A stretch of DNA of 7,167 nt from Zoogloeaceae bacterium (GCA_031281985.1 JAITEO010000182.1:1-7167); one strand, 5' to 3'. Counted from the stretch's first letter, positions 1-7,000 are shown. Translations and numbers: made by a program. Notes: generated by a model from the letters alone, not told the origin.

Positions 1-78
1 GGCGATCAGGACGAGCGCGGCGGGATGGTCGGCGAAGGGGAAAATGGCGCTGGCGTTTTCGTAGGTGCGGATACTCAT
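1..78 (-). CDS. Unrecognised gene, 5' end only (runs off left edge)
   Basis: The first 26 codons of a minus-strand gene are visible. The protein begins MSIRTYENASAIFPF and continues in frame to the window edge, ending in a short hydrophobic stretch (AALVLIA). The ATG is preceded by a GGGAG ribosome-binding sequence nine bases upstream, which supports a true start. The gene lies 92 bases downstream of the Amt gene on the same strand with no terminator hairpin between them, so it is probably the next gene of the same transcript. I do not recognise the family from so little sequence. Position alone makes a later step of methylated-amine breakdown possible, but nothing in these residues shows it. 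Confidence 0.6.
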   Translation of the reverse strand, partial: MSIRTYENASAIFPFADHPAALVLIA

Positions 79-170
79 GATGGGAAACTCCCTGGAATGA
101 AAAGTGGAAAGGCGGCATCGTCCGGTGTTGGACTGGAAAGGGGGAGGGGAGGGCGACGCCGGGGAAGTCT

Positions 171-1562
171 TCAGGCTGTCCGGGATTCAAGAAAAACGGG
201 GGCGGCGGACGCAACCGGCGCGCGTCTGTCATCCGCAACCGGCCATTCCGGGTAGGCCTGGGCCGGAATTTCGGTCATGTCCAGGCCGCGGATTTCGGCG
301 TGGGATGGCACGCGCAGCAGCTTGAAGCGTTTCAGGACATAGGAAATGGAATAGCCGGGAATGAAGCCCAGCGCGGCCAGAAATATGGCGCTGCCGCACT
401 GGCCGAAAAAGCTCACGGGCGCCATGCCGTTCATGTTGGGATAACCGCTCAGAAAAACGCCGCTCAGCACCAATCCGGCGAAACCGCCAAAGCCATGTAC
501 CGCGAAAGCGCCCACCGCGTCATCGATGCGGCGTTTGATCAGGAATTTGTTGACCAGCGGCGCGACGCAACCGACGCTGATGCCAATCAGATAGGCAAGG
601 CCGGGAGAATAGAGGTCAAGCCCCGGCGCGACCGCGACGATGCCCACCAGTCCGCCGGACATCATCCAGAATGGTTCGCGGCTGGTCAGGTAAGCGCCCA
701 GCAGGCCGCCCGAAAGTCCCATCAGCGCGTTGAAGGCGAAGGCGGAAAGATTGGTGGGCTGACCATAGATGTTGGTCCACTGGCCGCCGCTGTTGTAGAT
801 GATGCAGCCGCCGAGAAAACCGAAGAACCCGACAATGATCAGCATCAGGCCCACCACGATCATCGGCATGCTGTGTCCGGCAATGTCGTTTACGCTGCCG
901 TCGGCGTTGAAGCGCCCGATGCGCGCGCCGACGTTGAGGAGCACGCCCAGGGTGAAGAAGCCGGAAATCAGGTGTACGACTCCCGCCGCGCCGGTATCGT
1001 GATACCCCCATTGGACGGTCATCCAGCCTTCGGGATGCCAGCCCCAGGCGGCGGCGAAGAGCCAGAGCACAGCGCCCAGAAATACAGCCATGAGAATGAA
1101 GGCGCTGATGCGCGTGCGCTCGATGATTGCGCCGGAGAGTATGGATCCCGTCGTGGCGGAAAACAGCGCGAACGCGCCCCAGAAAACGCCGGTGGCGTTA
1201 TCCTGGATATTCGGCCCGATCGACGTGCTCCAGGGCAGGGCCGCCGTCAATGCTTCCACGCGCGGCGTGAAACCATCGGGAAAGCCGTTGTAGATGGCCC
1301 AGCCGAACAGGAAAAAGGCTGGTACGATGAAGCCGAAGGCAAGAATGTTCTTGACGCCGGCGGCCAGCGCGTTCTTCAGCCGCGACGCGCCGATTTCATA
1401 GGAGAGGAAACCGGCGTGGATCAGGAGCATCAGGGCGATGCACCACCAATAGAAGATTTCCATGTTCAGGGTGTTGGTCATCTCGATGGTGGCCTGGAGC
1501 TGTTTGTCGCCCAGCTCGATCATGGTCTGAAGCTGTTCCAGTGTGAGGGTCTTGTCGCTCAT
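171..1562 (-). CDS. amt: Amt/MEP/Rh-family ammonium (or methylammonium) transporter
   Basis: A 463-residue inner-membrane channel of the Amt family, which conducts ammonium and often methylammonium. About eleven hydrophobic segments follow a hydrophilic N-terminal stretch of about 35 residues; no cleavable signal peptide is seen, unlike E. coli AmtB. Aligned from memory to AmtB, the pore residues are present: twin histidines H197 and H356, the conserved aspartate D189, phenylalanines F134 and F249 (F107 and F215), and a tryptophan at 173 or 175. The S219 position is a cysteine (C253), followed by an extra loop of about 12 residues. The C-terminal GLD...AY segment (427-437) resembles the GlnK-contact region of AmtB, but no glnK is visible here. 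The start follows GGAGAA at 1568-1573. It lies 77 bases after tdm, and its place in a TMA operon suggests handling of released ammonium or of a methylated amine. Family call is firm; substrate is inferred. Confidence 0.93.
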   Translation of the reverse strand: MSDKTLTLEQLQTMIELGDKQLQATIEMTNTLNMEIFYWWCIALMLLIHAGFLSYEIGASRLKNALAAGVKNILAFGFIVPAFFLFGWAIYNGFPDGFTPRVEALTAALPWSTSIGPNIQDNATGVFWGAFALFSATTGSILSGAIIERTRISAFILMAVFLGAVLWLFAAAWGWHPEGWMTVQWGYHDTGAAGVVHLISGFFTLGVLLNVGARIGRFNADGSVNDIAGHSMPMIVVGLMLIIVGFFGFLGGCIIYNSGGQWTNIYGQPTNLSAFAFNALMGLSGGLLGAYLTSREPFWMMSGGLVGIVAVAPGLDLYSPGLAYLIGISVGCVAPLVNKFLIKRRIDDAVGAFAVHGFGGFAGLVLSGVFLSGYPNMNGMAPVSFFGQCGSAIFLAALGFIPGYSISYVLKRFKLLRVPSHAEIRGLDMTEIPAQAYPEWPVADDRRAPVASAAPVFLESRTA

Positions 1563-1639
1563 GGGGGTTCTCCATGGGGTTTGTGGTTTGAGAGGCTGTT
1601 TTGAACAGGGGGCGTTTCAATCGACGCTTCCGGCATCCG

Positions 1640-3988
1640 TCAAGCGCGCACGCGGGTTTTCTGCGGGTCGTAGGCGACAGTGCTGGCGGTCACCCGCGCG
1701 GGGATGCGCTTTTGCTGGCCGTCGAGTTTGCCGATTTCTACCGCCGTATCCGGCGCGCAGTAGCGCACGTCGAGCCGGCACAGGGCGATGTTGCGGCCCA
1801 GCAGCGGCGAGCGCGTGGCGCTGGTGATCACGCCGACCTGGGCGCGGCCGACATGCACGCAGTCGCCGTGGGCGGCGGTCTCGTTGCCTTCCAGTTCCAG
1901 CCCCACCAGGCGTCGCTGGGGATGGGCGCTGCGGTGGAGCAGGGCGTCCCTGCCGATGAAATCGGCCTGCTTGGTTTTCAGGGGGACGCAAAAGCCGATG
2001 CCCGCCTCGAAGGGGTCGGTCTGGTTGTCGAATTCGTAGCCGGAAAAGATGAGTCCGGCCTCGATGCGCAGCATGTCCAGCGCCTCGAGACCCAGGGGCG
2101 TCAGGCCCAGGGGTTCGCCCAATTGCCAGAGGCGTTGCCACAGCGTCATGGCGTCATCGGGGTGGCACCAGAGTTCGTAGCCCAGTTCACCGGTGTAACC
2201 GGTGCGCGAAACCATCAGCGGCGGGCCGTCGTAGTGGTCGAGGCGACCGATGAGAAAACGAAACCAGCCCAGTGCTTCCAGCGTCGGCTGGGTGCCGGGC
2301 GTCCAGATCATGTCCTTGAGCAGCGCGCGGGCCAGCGGGCCTTGCACGGCGACGTTGTGGATCTGCCCGGAGGCGCTCTTGATCCAGACTTTCATGCCGA
2401 GTCTGTGCGCCTGCTCGCGCAGCCAGTCGCCCGCGTAGTCTTCGCCGCCAATCCAGCGGAAAGCGTCCGGCCCCAGGCGCAACAGGGTGCCGTCGTCGAG
2501 CATGCCGCCGTGTTCGTAGCACATGGCCGAGTACACGACCTGGCCGACCGCGAGCTTGCGCACATCACGGGTCAGGCAATAGTCGAGCAAGGCTTCGGCG
2601 TCGGGGCCGAGCACTTCAAACTTGCGCAGGGCCGACAAATCCATCACCGCCACCTTTTCGCGGCAGGCGTGGTATTCGCGGATGACGCCGTAGCCGTCGA
2701 AGCGCGTTGGCGTCCAGAAGCCGCGGTAGTCGATGAACTGCCGGGTGAGGGCGGAAGTGCCGGGGTGAAAACCGCTCTCGCGGGTGAGCTGTGGGTCGGC
2801 GTCGGGTGTTTTGCGGTGGGTCATGGCAATGCTGAAATGCTCCTTTGCGCTGTACACCCGGATGTGGATGTCGGTGGGTAGCCAGCCGTTGGCCGGGTCG
2901 ATGTCGTCCGGGCAGGCACTGCTGGCGCAGACCAGATCTGTCAACGCCCGCAGCAGCACGTAGTCGCCGGGACGTGACCAGGGTTCGTCGAGCGTCAGTT
3001 GCTGGTGCGCGTCCACGCTGGTGTTGAAGAAAAAGTTGATTGCGGGCCAGCCGGCGCGCGCCTGTACGCCATACGCCGCCAGGGCGCGGCTGAGGTTGTC
3101 GCTACAGTTGGCGTGACCGAAATAGCCCTGGCTTTCGTAGTAGCGCGCGGTGCAGGCCAGAGCGAAGGTATCGTGACGGCCAACGGTGTCGCGCGTCACT
3201 TCCAGCATCGGTTTCAGGTCACGACTGTAGAAGCGGCTGTAGAGACCGGGAGCCGGATAGGCATTGCCGTTCAGGGTGCGGGTGACGGTGGGGTCCAGGT
3301 CGATCTCGTGGCCGGCGTCGAGGCCGCGCCGCGCGAAGGCAACGAAATCCGAGCACTGGCGGCCCGCGACATCCAGCACCTGAATGTATTGGCCGGTGGC
3401 GACCGGGTAGGCGTTGGCCGTGCCGGGGCAGAGGGTGAATTCATCGACCACCTCGCCCAGAGGTGGCGGCAATGGCGGGGCGAGCGCCTGACGCGGATTG
3501 GCGCGCTGGATGGTGAGACGCAGTTCGCTGGCCCGCGTCTGGCTGTCGACGGGCGTGGTGGAAACACCGGGTGCGGCCACGACCACCAGCAGCGCCGCGT
3601 CGGCGGTGAAGGCGCGGCTGAATCCGGCGGGCGTGCCGGGTTCCCAGAGCCGCGCGGCGGGAGGCGGAGGGCGGCAGTCGATGCCGCGCCGCGTCAGGGC
3701 GGCGCGGACATGCGCCGCCTCGCGGCTGCCGTTGTGCAGCAGTTGGCCGATGAAGTCAGCGTCGGGACGGGCTGTCAGGCCAAGGGCGGTGAGGGCAACG
3801 CGACCGTCGGCAGAAAAGGCCAGCAGTTCGGCGCTCTGGTCGCCTTCGAGGTCGATGACGTGCAGCCGGTCGCCCGCTTCCAGCGCCACCACCGTCAGCC
3901 CGCCCGGCGTGACGCGATGGCGTTCCAGCGCGAGCGCGCGGGCGAACAGGGCAGGCTCCAGAGGGCGGCTGACCACGGGCTGATTCAT
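1640..3988 (-). CDS. tdm: Trimethylamine N-oxide demethylase (DUF1989 + GcvT-type folate domain)
   Basis: A 782-residue two-part cytoplasmic enzyme. Tdm converts TMA N-oxide to dimethylamine and formaldehyde; the family joins an N-terminal DUF1989 region to a C-terminal aminomethyltransferase (GcvT) fold that can take formaldehyde onto tetrahydrofolate. The DUF1989 core spans about 178-385, with cysteines C279, C295 (15 residues apart) and C354 as the likely zinc ligands. Residues 1-160 look like a degenerate copy of the same fold, joined by a proline-rich linker (169-178). The GcvT part runs from about 405 to 775, with GGMLDDG (494-500), SRTGYTGELGYE (594-605) and LDMLRIEAGL (637-646). The start lies 3 bases after the tmm stop, with AGGG in the end of tmm as ribosome-binding site. 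A standalone glycine-cleavage T protein would be about 370 residues and lack DUF1989, so that is unlikely, especially beside tmm. Confidence 0.92.
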   Translation of the reverse strand: MNQPVVSRPLEPALFARALALERHRVTPGGLTVVALEAGDRLHVIDLEGDQSAELLAFSADGRVALTALGLTARPDADFIGQLLHNGSREAAHVRAALTRRGIDCRPPPPAARLWEPGTPAGFSRAFTADAALLVVVAAPGVSTTPVDSQTRASELRLTIQRANPRQALAPPLPPPLGEVVDEFTLCPGTANAYPVATGQYIQVLDVAGRQCSDFVAFARRGLDAGHEIDLDPTVTRTLNGNAYPAPGLYSRFYSRDLKPMLEVTRDTVGRHDTFALACTARYYESQGYFGHANCSDNLSRALAAYGVQARAGWPAINFFFNTSVDAHQQLTLDEPWSRPGDYVLLRALTDLVCASSACPDDIDPANGWLPTDIHIRVYSAKEHFSIAMTHRKTPDADPQLTRESGFHPGTSALTRQFIDYRGFWTPTRFDGYGVIREYHACREKVAVMDLSALRKFEVLGPDAEALLDYCLTRDVRKLAVGQVVYSAMCYEHGGMLDDGTLLRLGPDAFRWIGGEDYAGDWLREQAHRLGMKVWIKSASGQIHNVAVQGPLARALLKDMIWTPGTQPTLEALGWFRFLIGRLDHYDGPPLMVSRTGYTGELGYELWCHPDDAMTLWQRLWQLGEPLGLTPLGLEALDMLRIEAGLIFSGYEFDNQTDPFEAGIGFCVPLKTKQADFIGRDALLHRSAHPQRRLVGLELEGNETAAHGDCVHVGRAQVGVITSATRSPLLGRNIALCRLDVRYCAPDTAVEIGKLDGQQKRIPARVTASTVAYDPQKTRVRA

Positions 3989-3991
3989 TCT

Positions 3992-5410
3992 TCATGCCCT
4001 GCGCAAGGTGGCGACAGCGTCGCTGTCTTCGGCGGGATGGCACTGGCACGCTGGCGCGTCGGCCAGATAGGCTTCCAGTGAATCATCCAACGCTTGCAGC
4101 CAGGGCGTGTGGTGCGGAGTCGCCAGGGTGCCGGTCATCAGCGAACGATGGCACTTGTCGCGGTAGTTCATGATGTCTTCATACTTGTCCTCCTTCCATT
4201 GCAAAAAGGTCTTGTTCACTTCGGCGATGTTGAAGCTCGGATAGTCGGTGGCTTCGATCAACTGGCGGATGTATTCGCCCTGGAACTCGAATTTTTCACG
4301 GGGAGTTTCCAGGGTTTCCTCTTTTTGATACCAGGCCAGATCTTCGGCCTGCATCGCGGCCAGGCCAGGCAGGGCAATGCGGCCGAGAATGACGTCGCGG
4401 GCGTACCAGGCCTGGGCGTCGAACATGTTGAAGCTGTACCACTGATCCTGCATGCCAAGGTAGATCAGCTTCGGGTTCTGTTCCCAGAACACGCCCTTGT
4501 AGAGGTTCAGCGGCCAGAGGCGGTTTTCCGTCTTCAGGCGCAGTTCTTCCGGCAGGAAGGTGAAATGGTGCAGATAGCCGGTGCAGAGAATGATGGCGTC
4601 GATATGCTTGCTGCTGCCGTCGGCGAAGAAAACGGTGCTGTCCTTGACGTGGGTGAGCAGCGGTTTTTCCTCCCAGTTTTCCGGCCATTTGTAGCCCATG
4701 GGTTTGCTGCGATAACAACTGGTGATGGAGCGCGCGCCGTATTTGTAGCATTGCGAGCCGATGTCTTCGGCCGAGTAGCTGCCGCCGACGACGAGCACAT
4801 CCTTGCCCTTGAATTCCAGCGCGTCGCGGAAATCGTGGGCATGCAGCACCCGACCGGCAAAATGCTCGAATCCTGCGTAGTAGGGCGCGTTGGGCGTGGA
4901 AAAATGGCCGCTGGCAACCACCACGTAATCGAAGATCTCGCTGTAGGTGCGGTCATCGTCGTAGTCGTGTACCGTGACCTCGAACGTTTCGCTGGCGCTG
5001 TCCCAGCGCACGTTGCGCGCCACGGTATTGAAGCGAATGTAAGGGCGCACGCCCGCCTTGACCACACGCCCTTTGATGTAATCCCAGAGCACCTCGCGCG
5101 GCGGGTAGGAACCCATCGGTCGGCCAAAATGCTCGTCGAAACTGTAGTCGGCAAATTCCAGGCATTCCTTTGGCCCGTTGGACCAGAGATAGCGGTACAT
5201 GCTGGCATGCACCGGCTCGCCATGCGCGTCTACGCCGGTGCGCCAGGTGTAATTCCACATGCCGCCCCAGTCGGCCTGCTTTTCGAAGCAGACCAGTTCG
5301 GGAATGTCGGCGCCCTTTTCCCGTGCCGACTGAAAGGCGCGCAACTGGGCCAGGCCGCTGGGGCCTGCGCCGATGATGGCGATTCTTTGCCTGCTGATTT
5401 CCTTTTGCAT
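3992..5410 (-). CDS. tmm: Trimethylamine monooxygenase, flavin-containing (Tmm)
   Basis: A 472-residue bacterial flavin-containing monooxygenase that oxidises TMA to TMA N-oxide using FAD, NADPH and O2. Visible motifs are the FAD dinucleotide fold GAGPSG (14-19), the FMO signature [11 protein letters not shown] (184-194, FxGxxxHxxxF), the NADPH-site GGSYSAED (209-216) and LCTGY (275-279). WSNGPKE, with Asn78, is characteristic of TMA-oxidising members, as is the long match through [19 protein letters not shown]. An in-frame ATG at 5497 would give 501 residues, and another ATG lies two codons before the chosen one; GGAGG is seven bases before 5410, which decides the start. It is the first gene of the operon, and its stop lies three bases from the in-frame tdm start. 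The last 20-25 residues, with a CxCH motif (455-458), extend past the usual family end. Function confidence is high from motif density and the tdm neighbour. Confidence 0.95.
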   Translation of the reverse strand: MQKEISRQRIAIIGAGPSGLAQLRAFQSAREKGADIPELVCFEKQADWGGMWNYTWRTGVDAHGEPVHASMYRYLWSNGPKECLEFADYSFDEHFGRPMGSYPPREVLWDYIKGRVVKAGVRPYIRFNTVARNVRWDSASETFEVTVHDYDDDRTYSEIFDYVVVASGHFSTPNAPYYAGFEHFAGRVLHAHDFRDALEFKGKDVLVVGGSYSAEDIGSQCYKYGARSITSCYRSKPMGYKWPENWEEKPLLTHVKDSTVFFADGSSKHIDAIILCTGYLHHFTFLPEELRLKTENRLWPLNLYKGVFWEQNPKLIYLGMQDQWYSFNMFDAQAWYARDVILGRIALPGLAAMQAEDLAWYQKEETLETPREKFEFQGEYIRQLIEATDYPSFNIAEVNKTFLQWKEDKYEDIMNYRDKCHRSLMTGTLATPHHTPWLQALDDSLEAYLADAPACQCHPAEDSDAVATLRRA

Positions 5411-5416
5411 ATTCAT

Positions 5417-5422
5417 ACCTCC
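5417..5422 (-). promoter_or_regulatory. Ribosome-binding site that fixes the tmm start
   Basis: The minus strand reads GGAGGT here. It is seven bases from the ATG at 5410 but only one base from the ATG at 5416, and it lies inside the longer reading frame that starts at 5497. The spacing favours 5410 as the tmm start. Confidence 0.8.
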
Positions 5423-5489
5423 ATATGGTCGTTTCTGGTGCGTGTGCTGCATCAAAATGGAGCGATGACAACCTTGCTCCGTGCGGTTG

Positions 5490-5508
5490 GAACGCATGGG
5501 ATGCGTTC
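5490..5508. repeat. Perfect palindrome, candidate operator upstream of tmm
   Basis: The arms GAACGCAT and ATGCGTTC are exact reverse complements around a GGG spacer. The site is centred 89 bases upstream of the tmm start. Its size and symmetry fit a dimeric regulator binding site; no T-tract follows on either strand, so a terminator is unlikely. Which protein binds is not known. Confidence 0.5.
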
Positions 5509-5640
5509 ACGGAAACCATCATCCGCGCAGAGCCGGAAAGGCTCAATCCACAAGAGGGGGTATTCAAAAAGAGATAGGGGGCGGCCGGATTCGGCGGTGC
5601 AGGGCCGATCCAGGCCCAGGGTATGAAATCTGCTTTGTTT

Positions 5641-5676
5641 TCGTCATGCAAAAATTTTTACTTTTGTGCAAAACGA
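5641..5676. repeat. Imperfect inverted repeat just upstream of the response regulator gene
   Basis: TCGT-CA-TGCA on the left and TGCA-AA-ACGA on the right are symmetric about 5658.5, with an AT-rich centre. The right arm ends 18 bases before the ATG at 5695. A weak -35/-10 pair (TTGTTT at 5635-5640, TACTTT at 5659-5664, 18-base spacer) overlaps it, so it could be an autoregulatory operator. AT-rich sequence makes chance symmetry more likely. Confidence 0.35.
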
Positions 5677-5694
5677 ACACGAAGGGAATTCGAC

Positions 5695-6366
5695 ATGACC
5701 CAATGGATGCGAAAAGCGGAACAGGAAAGCGCACAACCCGAATTCCCGCTTCGCCTGCTCCTGATCGACGACCATCCGCTGTTTCGGCGGGGACTCGTCG
5801 AACTGTTCGACGAGCATGCGGAATTCGTCGTGGTGGGCGAGGCTTCGGGCGGGCGGGAAGGCATCAACCTGGCTTCCAGACTCGCGCCGCACATCGTCCT
5901 GCTCGATCTGCACATGCCGGGACTCAGCGGTCTACAGGTGCTGGACGAACTGCGGCAACTGGAGCTGGATTGCCGGATCGTCATCCTGACCGGGACGCTG
6001 GCGCGCGCCGAATTGCTCGCCGCCCTGCGCCTGGGCGTGGACGGCTACCTGACGAAGGATGTCGAGCCGGAAATCCTGCTGGAATCCCTGCGCCGCTGTC
6101 TCAAGGGCGTTCCGCAACTGGATCAGGCCGCGATCGCGCTTCTCGCCCGCCCGGAAGGTCCGGCACATTCCGCGGATTTGACCGAGCGCGAGGCCCAGAC
6201 GCTGGCCCTGATTGCCAATGGTCTGAGCAACAAGCGGATTGCGCGGGAACTGGGCATCAGCGACGGCACGGTAAAAATCTATGTGAAAAACCTGCTGCGC
6301 AAGTTCAATCTGAAATCCCGTCTGGAACTGGCGGTCTGGACGCACCGCGACAGCGGCGGCCCATGA
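5695..6366 (+). CDS. NarL/FixJ-family response regulator (orphan)
   Basis: A 223-residue two-domain DNA-binding response regulator. The receiver domain (about 19-135) carries the acidic pair D25/D26, the phosphoacceptor D71 in LLDLHMPG, T99 and K121, so all phosphorylation residues are present. The LuxR-type helix-turn-helix (about 161-215: LTEREAQTLALIANGLSNK, then GISDGTVKIYVKNLL) and the KSRLELAVW ending resemble E. coli NarL. The start at 5695 is chosen because AAGGGA precedes it by seven bases and the receiver begins about 18 codons in; an in-frame ATG at 5623 would add 24 residues of poor quality. No histidine kinase is in the window. It is divergent from tmm and convergent with cycP. 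Control of the TMA operon or of a nitrogen-oxide/redox response are both plausible; neither is shown. Family call is firm, target unknown. Confidence 0.93.
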   Translation: MTQWMRKAEQESAQPEFPLRLLLIDDHPLFRRGLVELFDEHAEFVVVGEASGGREGINLASRLAPHIVLLDLHMPGLSGLQVLDELRQLELDCRIVILTGTLARAELLAALRLGVDGYLTKDVEPEILLESLRRCLKGVPQLDQAAIALLARPEGPAHSADLTEREAQTLALIANGLSNKRIARELGISDGTVKIYVKNLLRKFNLKSRLELAVWTHRDSGGP

Positions 6367-6401
6367 AAAATGCCGCTCACCCGATCTGGGTGAACGGCAT
6401 T
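6366..6401 (-). terminator. Rho-independent terminator for cycP (minus strand), possibly bidirectional
   Basis: A 14-position stem with one mismatch (AATGCCG-C-TCACCC with GGGTGA-A-CGGCATT) closes a GATCT loop. On the minus strand it is followed by a run of T, the classic intrinsic terminator form, placed about 60 bases after the cycP stop. On the plus strand it begins right after the regulator stop but no T-run follows, so it would end that transcript less well. Confidence 0.85.
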
Positions 6402-6412
6402 GCTGGCTACTT

Positions 6413-6446
6413 ACGCCGCTTTGTTGGTTTTCGTCTGTTGCGGCGT
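6413..6446. repeat. Inverted repeat with 20-base loop between cycP stop and terminator
   Basis: ACGCCGC (6413-6419) and GCGGCGT (6440-6446) are exact reverse complements separated by 20 bases. No T-run follows on either strand. It could form a second hairpin in the cycP 3' untranslated region; function unknown. Confidence 0.4.
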
Positions 6447-6463
6447 TGAGGTGACAGGCGACT

Positions 6464-6925
6464 TCAGTTCTTGAATTTGAAGTCGTCGTGGCAACCCTTG
6501 CAGGTGCCGCCGACCTTGCCGAATTGCGCCTTGACCGCGGCGGCGTCACCCGTTGCGGCAACCTTGGCGAGTTCGTTGGCTTCCTTGTTGAACGCCTGGG
6601 CATGTTGGCCGACTTCCTGCGGTTTGGTGAAGAATTCCGGCTTGACGGCGGTTTGCACGCCATTGACCGCCTTGTCGGAACCTGGTACGTAGAGCGCGCC
6701 CATGCCGGAATTGGCGATGGCGGCAATGGTGTTGGCAGCCTGGATGACCTGTGCCTTGTCGAACTTGCCGTCAACATTGGCCTTGATTTTGCCCATGGAC
6801 CAGGAGAGGTAACGATAACCAGCTTGACGGGTCTTGATGGCGTCTTCGGGTTTCAGGGTTTGTTGCGCGAACGCCGCACCGGAAATCGCGGCCGCCGCCA
6901 CGATGAGGATGATTTTTTTGTGCAT
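6464..6925 (-). CDS. cycP: Cytochrome c' (class II, periplasmic)
   Basis: A 153-residue precursor of a periplasmic haem protein. A Sec signal peptide (MHKKIILIVAAAAISGAAFA, probable cleavage after residue 20) is followed by about 133 residues predicted to form a four-helix bundle, with the haem-attachment motif CKGCH at 142-146 near the C terminus. This C-terminal placement, with the mature length, marks class II cytochrome c'. Family members bind NO and CO at five-coordinate haem and are linked to NO tolerance or electron transfer. The start at 6925 is preceded by GGAG and begins exactly at the signal peptide; an in-frame upstream ATG at 7021 would put 32 mostly basic residues ahead of it and is rejected. 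It stands alone, convergent with the regulator gene, with its own promoter-like leader and terminator. Soluble class II c-556 is the main alternative, as the two are hard to separate by eye. Confidence 0.92.
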   Translation of the reverse strand: MHKKIILIVAAAAISGAAFAQQTLKPEDAIKTRQAGYRYLSWSMGKIKANVDGKFDKAQVIQAANTIAAIANSGMGALYVPGSDKAVNGVQTAVKPEFFTKPQEVGQHAQAFNKEANELAKVAATGDAAAVKAQFGKVGGTCKGCHDDFKFKN

Positions 6926-6945
6926 GGGTTGTCTCCGTGTCGTGA

Positions 6946-6970
6946 AAAAAAGTTCCGCCGAACGGCGGAA
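6946..6970 (-). other. Hairpin plus T-tract in the cycP 5' leader
   Basis: TTCCGCCG and CGGCGGAA (6953-6960, 6963-6970) form a perfect 8-bp stem with a two-base spacer. On the minus strand the stem is followed by C and seven T. This is terminator-like, yet it sits between the TATAAT box and the cycP start, with the predicted transcript beginning at its first base. It may be a 5' stabilising stem-loop, an operator, or a terminator for transcription arriving from the right. Confidence 0.6.
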
Positions 6971-6976
6971 ACGGAG

Positions 6977-6982
6977 ATTATA
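6977..6982 (-). promoter_or_regulatory. Putative -10 box of the cycP promoter
   Basis: The minus strand reads TATAAT, a perfect sigma-70 -10 box, 51 bases before the cycP ATG. The -35 region at 17-base spacing (CCTGCA, 7000-7005) is weak, which would fit a promoter needing an activator. Transcription would start near 6970. Confidence 0.6.
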
Positions 6983-7000
6983 AGACTTGCGCGCGTGGTT

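Larger units (their letters stand above)
5411..5694. promoter_or_regulatory. Divergent intergenic control region (tmm operon / response regulator)
   Basis: These 284 bases separate the divergent tmm and regulator genes and must hold both promoters. I see no convincing gene. Small dyads include GGAGC/GCTCC (5459-5463, 5476-5480), a perfect 8-bp-arm palindrome (5490-5508), GAGCC/GGCTC (5530-5544), GGGCC/GGCCC (5602-5617) and an AT-rich imperfect repeat (5641-5676). No clear consensus sigma-70 pair stands out for tmm; a TTGTCA on the minus strand (about 5467-5472) lacks a good -10 partner. Confidence 0.6.

Noticed and set aside
1596..1608. Short dyad CTGTT/AACAG between tdm and amt
   Set aside because: Five-base arms with no T-run; too weak to call a terminator or operator.
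1640..2800. Reading the C-terminal part as a glycine-cleavage gcvT gene
   Set aside because: The frame is continuous with the DUF1989 region, there is no gcvH or gcvP nearby, and the fused architecture beside tmm is that of Tdm.
1601..2881. Long plus-strand reading frame opposite tdm (426 codons)
   Set aside because: It lies antisense to the recognised Tdm coding sequence; its low-complexity Ala/Gly/Val-rich product matches no family and is the usual open antisense frame of G+C-rich genes. The same applies to plus-strand frames at 300-1604, 2999-4081 and 4094-5626.
5411..5497. Longer Tmm starting at the ATG at 5497
   Set aside because: The extra 29 residues are not family-like, the ATG lies inside the palindrome, and the strong GGAGG sits correctly spaced only for the ATG at 5410.
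5481..6449. Plus-strand frame of 322 codons overlapping the response regulator
   Set aside because: It is an out-of-frame shadow of the regulator gene; the regulator frame carries all family residues and this one is Arg/Pro/Gly-rich with no motif.
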